Below are positions 62,611 to 64,000 of a stretch of DNA of 64,000 nucleotides, piece by piece (the first letter of the stretch is position 1; every line of letters begins with the position of its first letter). The stretch is from assembly GCA_043800975.1 (NCBI GenBank), contig JAZDMK010000301.1, forward strand, positions 8,388 through 72,387. The letters are read 5' to 3'. Origin of the DNA: JAZDMK01 sp043800975. Lineage in GTDB: Bacteria; Bacteroidota; Bacteroidia; Bacteroidales; JAHJDW01. Under the pieces are notes generated by a model. It was not told where the DNA came from. It did no database searches and saw only the letters and a list, made by a program, of their open reading frames with translations. Made by a program: the position numbers and the translations under genes.

Positions 62611-64000
62611 ATGAAGAGGACGCTGGTCTTAGTTGTTTTTGTTCTCAAAATATTATTTCTGCAGGCTCAGCAGGTTTCTTTGGTTGCCCCTTCCAATCAG
62701 CTTGTGACAGAAGATACTGTTGTCCAGTTTGTCTGGAATAAAATTCCGAGCGCACAGTCTTATCAAATTCAGATATCGACAAGCCCAGCATTCACTTCGT
62801 TTATATCAAATCAGTCCGGCATAACAGATCATCGGTATTCATACACTTTCAATCAGAACAGGAATACGTATTATTGGCGTGTACGTTCTTTTGACGGGGT
62901 TACATATAACCTTTGGTCAGTTATTAGATCAATGGATATTTTCTCGCCGGCATCATTGGATAGTGTTGTCCTTTGGCTTAGAGCTGACTCTGGTCTGATT
63001 CTCAGTGGTCCGAATATTACTCAATGGAAAGATCAAAGTGGAAAAGGAAATGATGCGACTCAGGCAACGTCTTTATCAAGGCCGGTTCTCGATACTACAT
63101 ACTTGAAAAATACGAACACACTTACATTTGATGGAGTAAATGACTTCCTGAATTTCCCAACATTGACCCTCAATCCAAGTTATTCTCTTATGCTTTTGCA
63201 ATGTTCCTCTGGGGATGTTATGCTGATGGGAAATGCTGCAGATAACTATCAGATTCGTATGGGATTCCCCGGGAATAATCTTGCTGCCTACAATGGAACG
63301 ATGACTTCATCCAGCTTTTTTCTCTCGCCACGTGAACATTTCTCTTTTCTTGGGATGATAAACAATTCGGGAGCTCTGAAATTTTATCAGAATGGGATTC
63401 AATATGGTTCGGGAAATATTGGGGGATTTGTTCTTAATACAATTGCGCAGTCAATCTCACTTGGGTTTTTATCTGGTTCTATATCAGAAGTATATGTTTT
63501 AACAGATACTTTATCTGTAGCTGACTTAGCACTACTAAATAAGTATATTTGTGATAAATACGCACCTCCAGTTTGTTTGGGCCCAGATACAACATTGTTA
63601 TATGGATTTTGCCCAATTGTCCTGGAAGCGAAAACCTATTATCATAGCTATCTTTGGAATACAGGAGATACTACTCATTCAATCTCGACTAATTTGCCAG
63701 GCATATATTCAGTCAGGGTAACAGATGAGTTTGGAAGGGTATCAACAGATTCAATTTTCATTTCACGACCTCTACTCTCATTGAGTAATACCTCAATTTG
63801 TTTTTTGGATTCTTTACTTATTCAACCCGGACTCTCAAACTCATATTCTTTTTTATGGTCAACCGGCTCAACCGACAGCCTTCTGGTTGTTTCAAATCCA
63901 GGTATTTATTGGGTTGAAATTACCGATTCAACGGCCCTTCATTGCTCAGTACGTGATACAATTGTCGTTGCTGTAGATTCATTTCCGGTAACTGCTTCGC
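62611..64000 (+). CDS. Secreted multidomain surface protein, 3' end beyond the window
   Basis: Open without stop for 463 residues to the window edge. Signal peptide (ends FLQAQ), a fibronectin-like domain (about 22-108, with FVWNKIPSAQSYQIQIS and TYYWRVRSFDG), a concanavalin/LamG-like domain (about 115-325; WLRADSGL, WKDQSGKGND, FDGVNDFL), then repeated Ig-like units with LWNTGDTTHSIS and LWSTGSTDSLLV, each followed by PGIY-V. A T9SS C-terminal domain would be expected but lies outside the window. Divergent from wzm. Confidence 0.85.
   Translation, partial: MKRTLVLVVFVLKILFLQAQQVSLVAPSNQLVTEDTVVQFVWNKIPSAQSYQIQISTSPAFTSFISNQSGITDHRYSYTFNQNRNTYYWRVRSFDGVTYNLWSVIRSMDIFSPASLDSVVLWLRADSGLILSGPNITQWKDQSGKGNDATQATSLSRPVLDTTYLKNTNTLTFDGVNDFLNFPTLTLNPSYSLMLLQCSSGDVMLMGNAADNYQIRMGFPGNNLAAYNGTMTSSSFFLSPREHFSFLGMINNSGALKFYQNGIQYGSGNIGGFVLNTIAQSISLGFLSGSISEVYVLTDTLSVADLALLNKYICDKYAPPVCLGPDTTLLYGFCPIVLEAKTYYHSYLWNTGDTTHSISTNLPGIYSVRVTDEFGRVSTDSIFISRPLLSLSNTSICFLDSLLIQPGLSNSYSFLWSTGSTDSLLVVSNPGIYWVEITDSTALHCSVRDTIVVAVDSFPVTAS

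Noticed and set aside
61701..62648. Long version of the exporter permease
   Set aside because: The first 44 codons run through the promoter and into the divergent gene's leader; the Wzm family starts near ATG 62516.
1..64000. rRNA operon, transposase, prophage or integrase
   Set aside because: No rRNA text, no recognisable transposase or integrase frame in any reading frame.

Overview
The window comes from a Bacteroidota genome of roughly 40% GC; species cannot be fixed from the sequence. Evidence: type IX secretion (T9SS) parts (PorT, a PorP/SprF-like protein) and cargo with C-terminal sorting domains, a FucP-type sugar transporter, the Bacteroidota conserved neighbourhood rlmH/DUF4783/nadC, menaquinone synthesis (UbiE/MenG), and promoters of the Bacteroidota type (TTTG, about 19-21 nt, TAnnTTTG) in front of many genes.

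Region 1 (0.1-10.4 kb, minus strand): one compact nuo operon, nuoA-B-C-D-H-I-J-K-L-M-N plus a small unknown gene. It encodes the 11-subunit complex I without the NADH-oxidising module NuoEFG: nuoD is followed 12 nt later by nuoH.

Region 2 (10.4-22.9 kb): a repeat-filled intergenic stretch, an rseC-like gene whose conserved N-terminus carries an in-frame TAA, a large secreted phosphoesterase and an acyltransferase on the minus strand, then an rnfB-C-D-E-A operon ending in a dihydroorotate-dehydrogenase-like flavoprotein. No rnfG is present; rnfD and rnfE overlap by 4 nt where rnfG normally sits. An orphan PorP/SprF and a lipoprotein ApbE (flavin transferase) follow. Ferredoxin/NAD chemistry (Rnf) and a complex I that presumably takes electrons from ferredoxin or another carrier thus sit 5 kb apart.

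Region 3 (22.8-46.5 kb): housekeeping and envelope genes: radC, rpsT with tRNA-Glu, porT, ubiE, a heptose-kinase-like pfkB gene, an aminotransferase, an L,D-transpeptidase operon with brkB/nadC/DUF4783, rlmH, T9SS cargo, rdgB, purD. Two tandem tiny lipoprotein genes (34.3-34.7 kb) look like a recent duplication. Intergenic regions at 10.4-10.8, 40.2-40.3 and 44.1-44.5 kb hold short mosaic repeats.

Region 4 (46.5-62.5 kb): a surface-glycan cluster with a Wzm/Wzt ABC exporter, seven glycosyltransferases including a GT11 fucosyltransferase-like protein, four FkbM methyltransferases, a DUF268 protein, and an N-acetyl-sugar amidotransferase that seems to start at CTG. The window ends inside a secreted protein gene (62.6 kb onward) divergent from wzm. 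The cluster could make a capsule, an O-antigen, or the LPS to which T9SS cargo is anchored; the sequence does not decide which.
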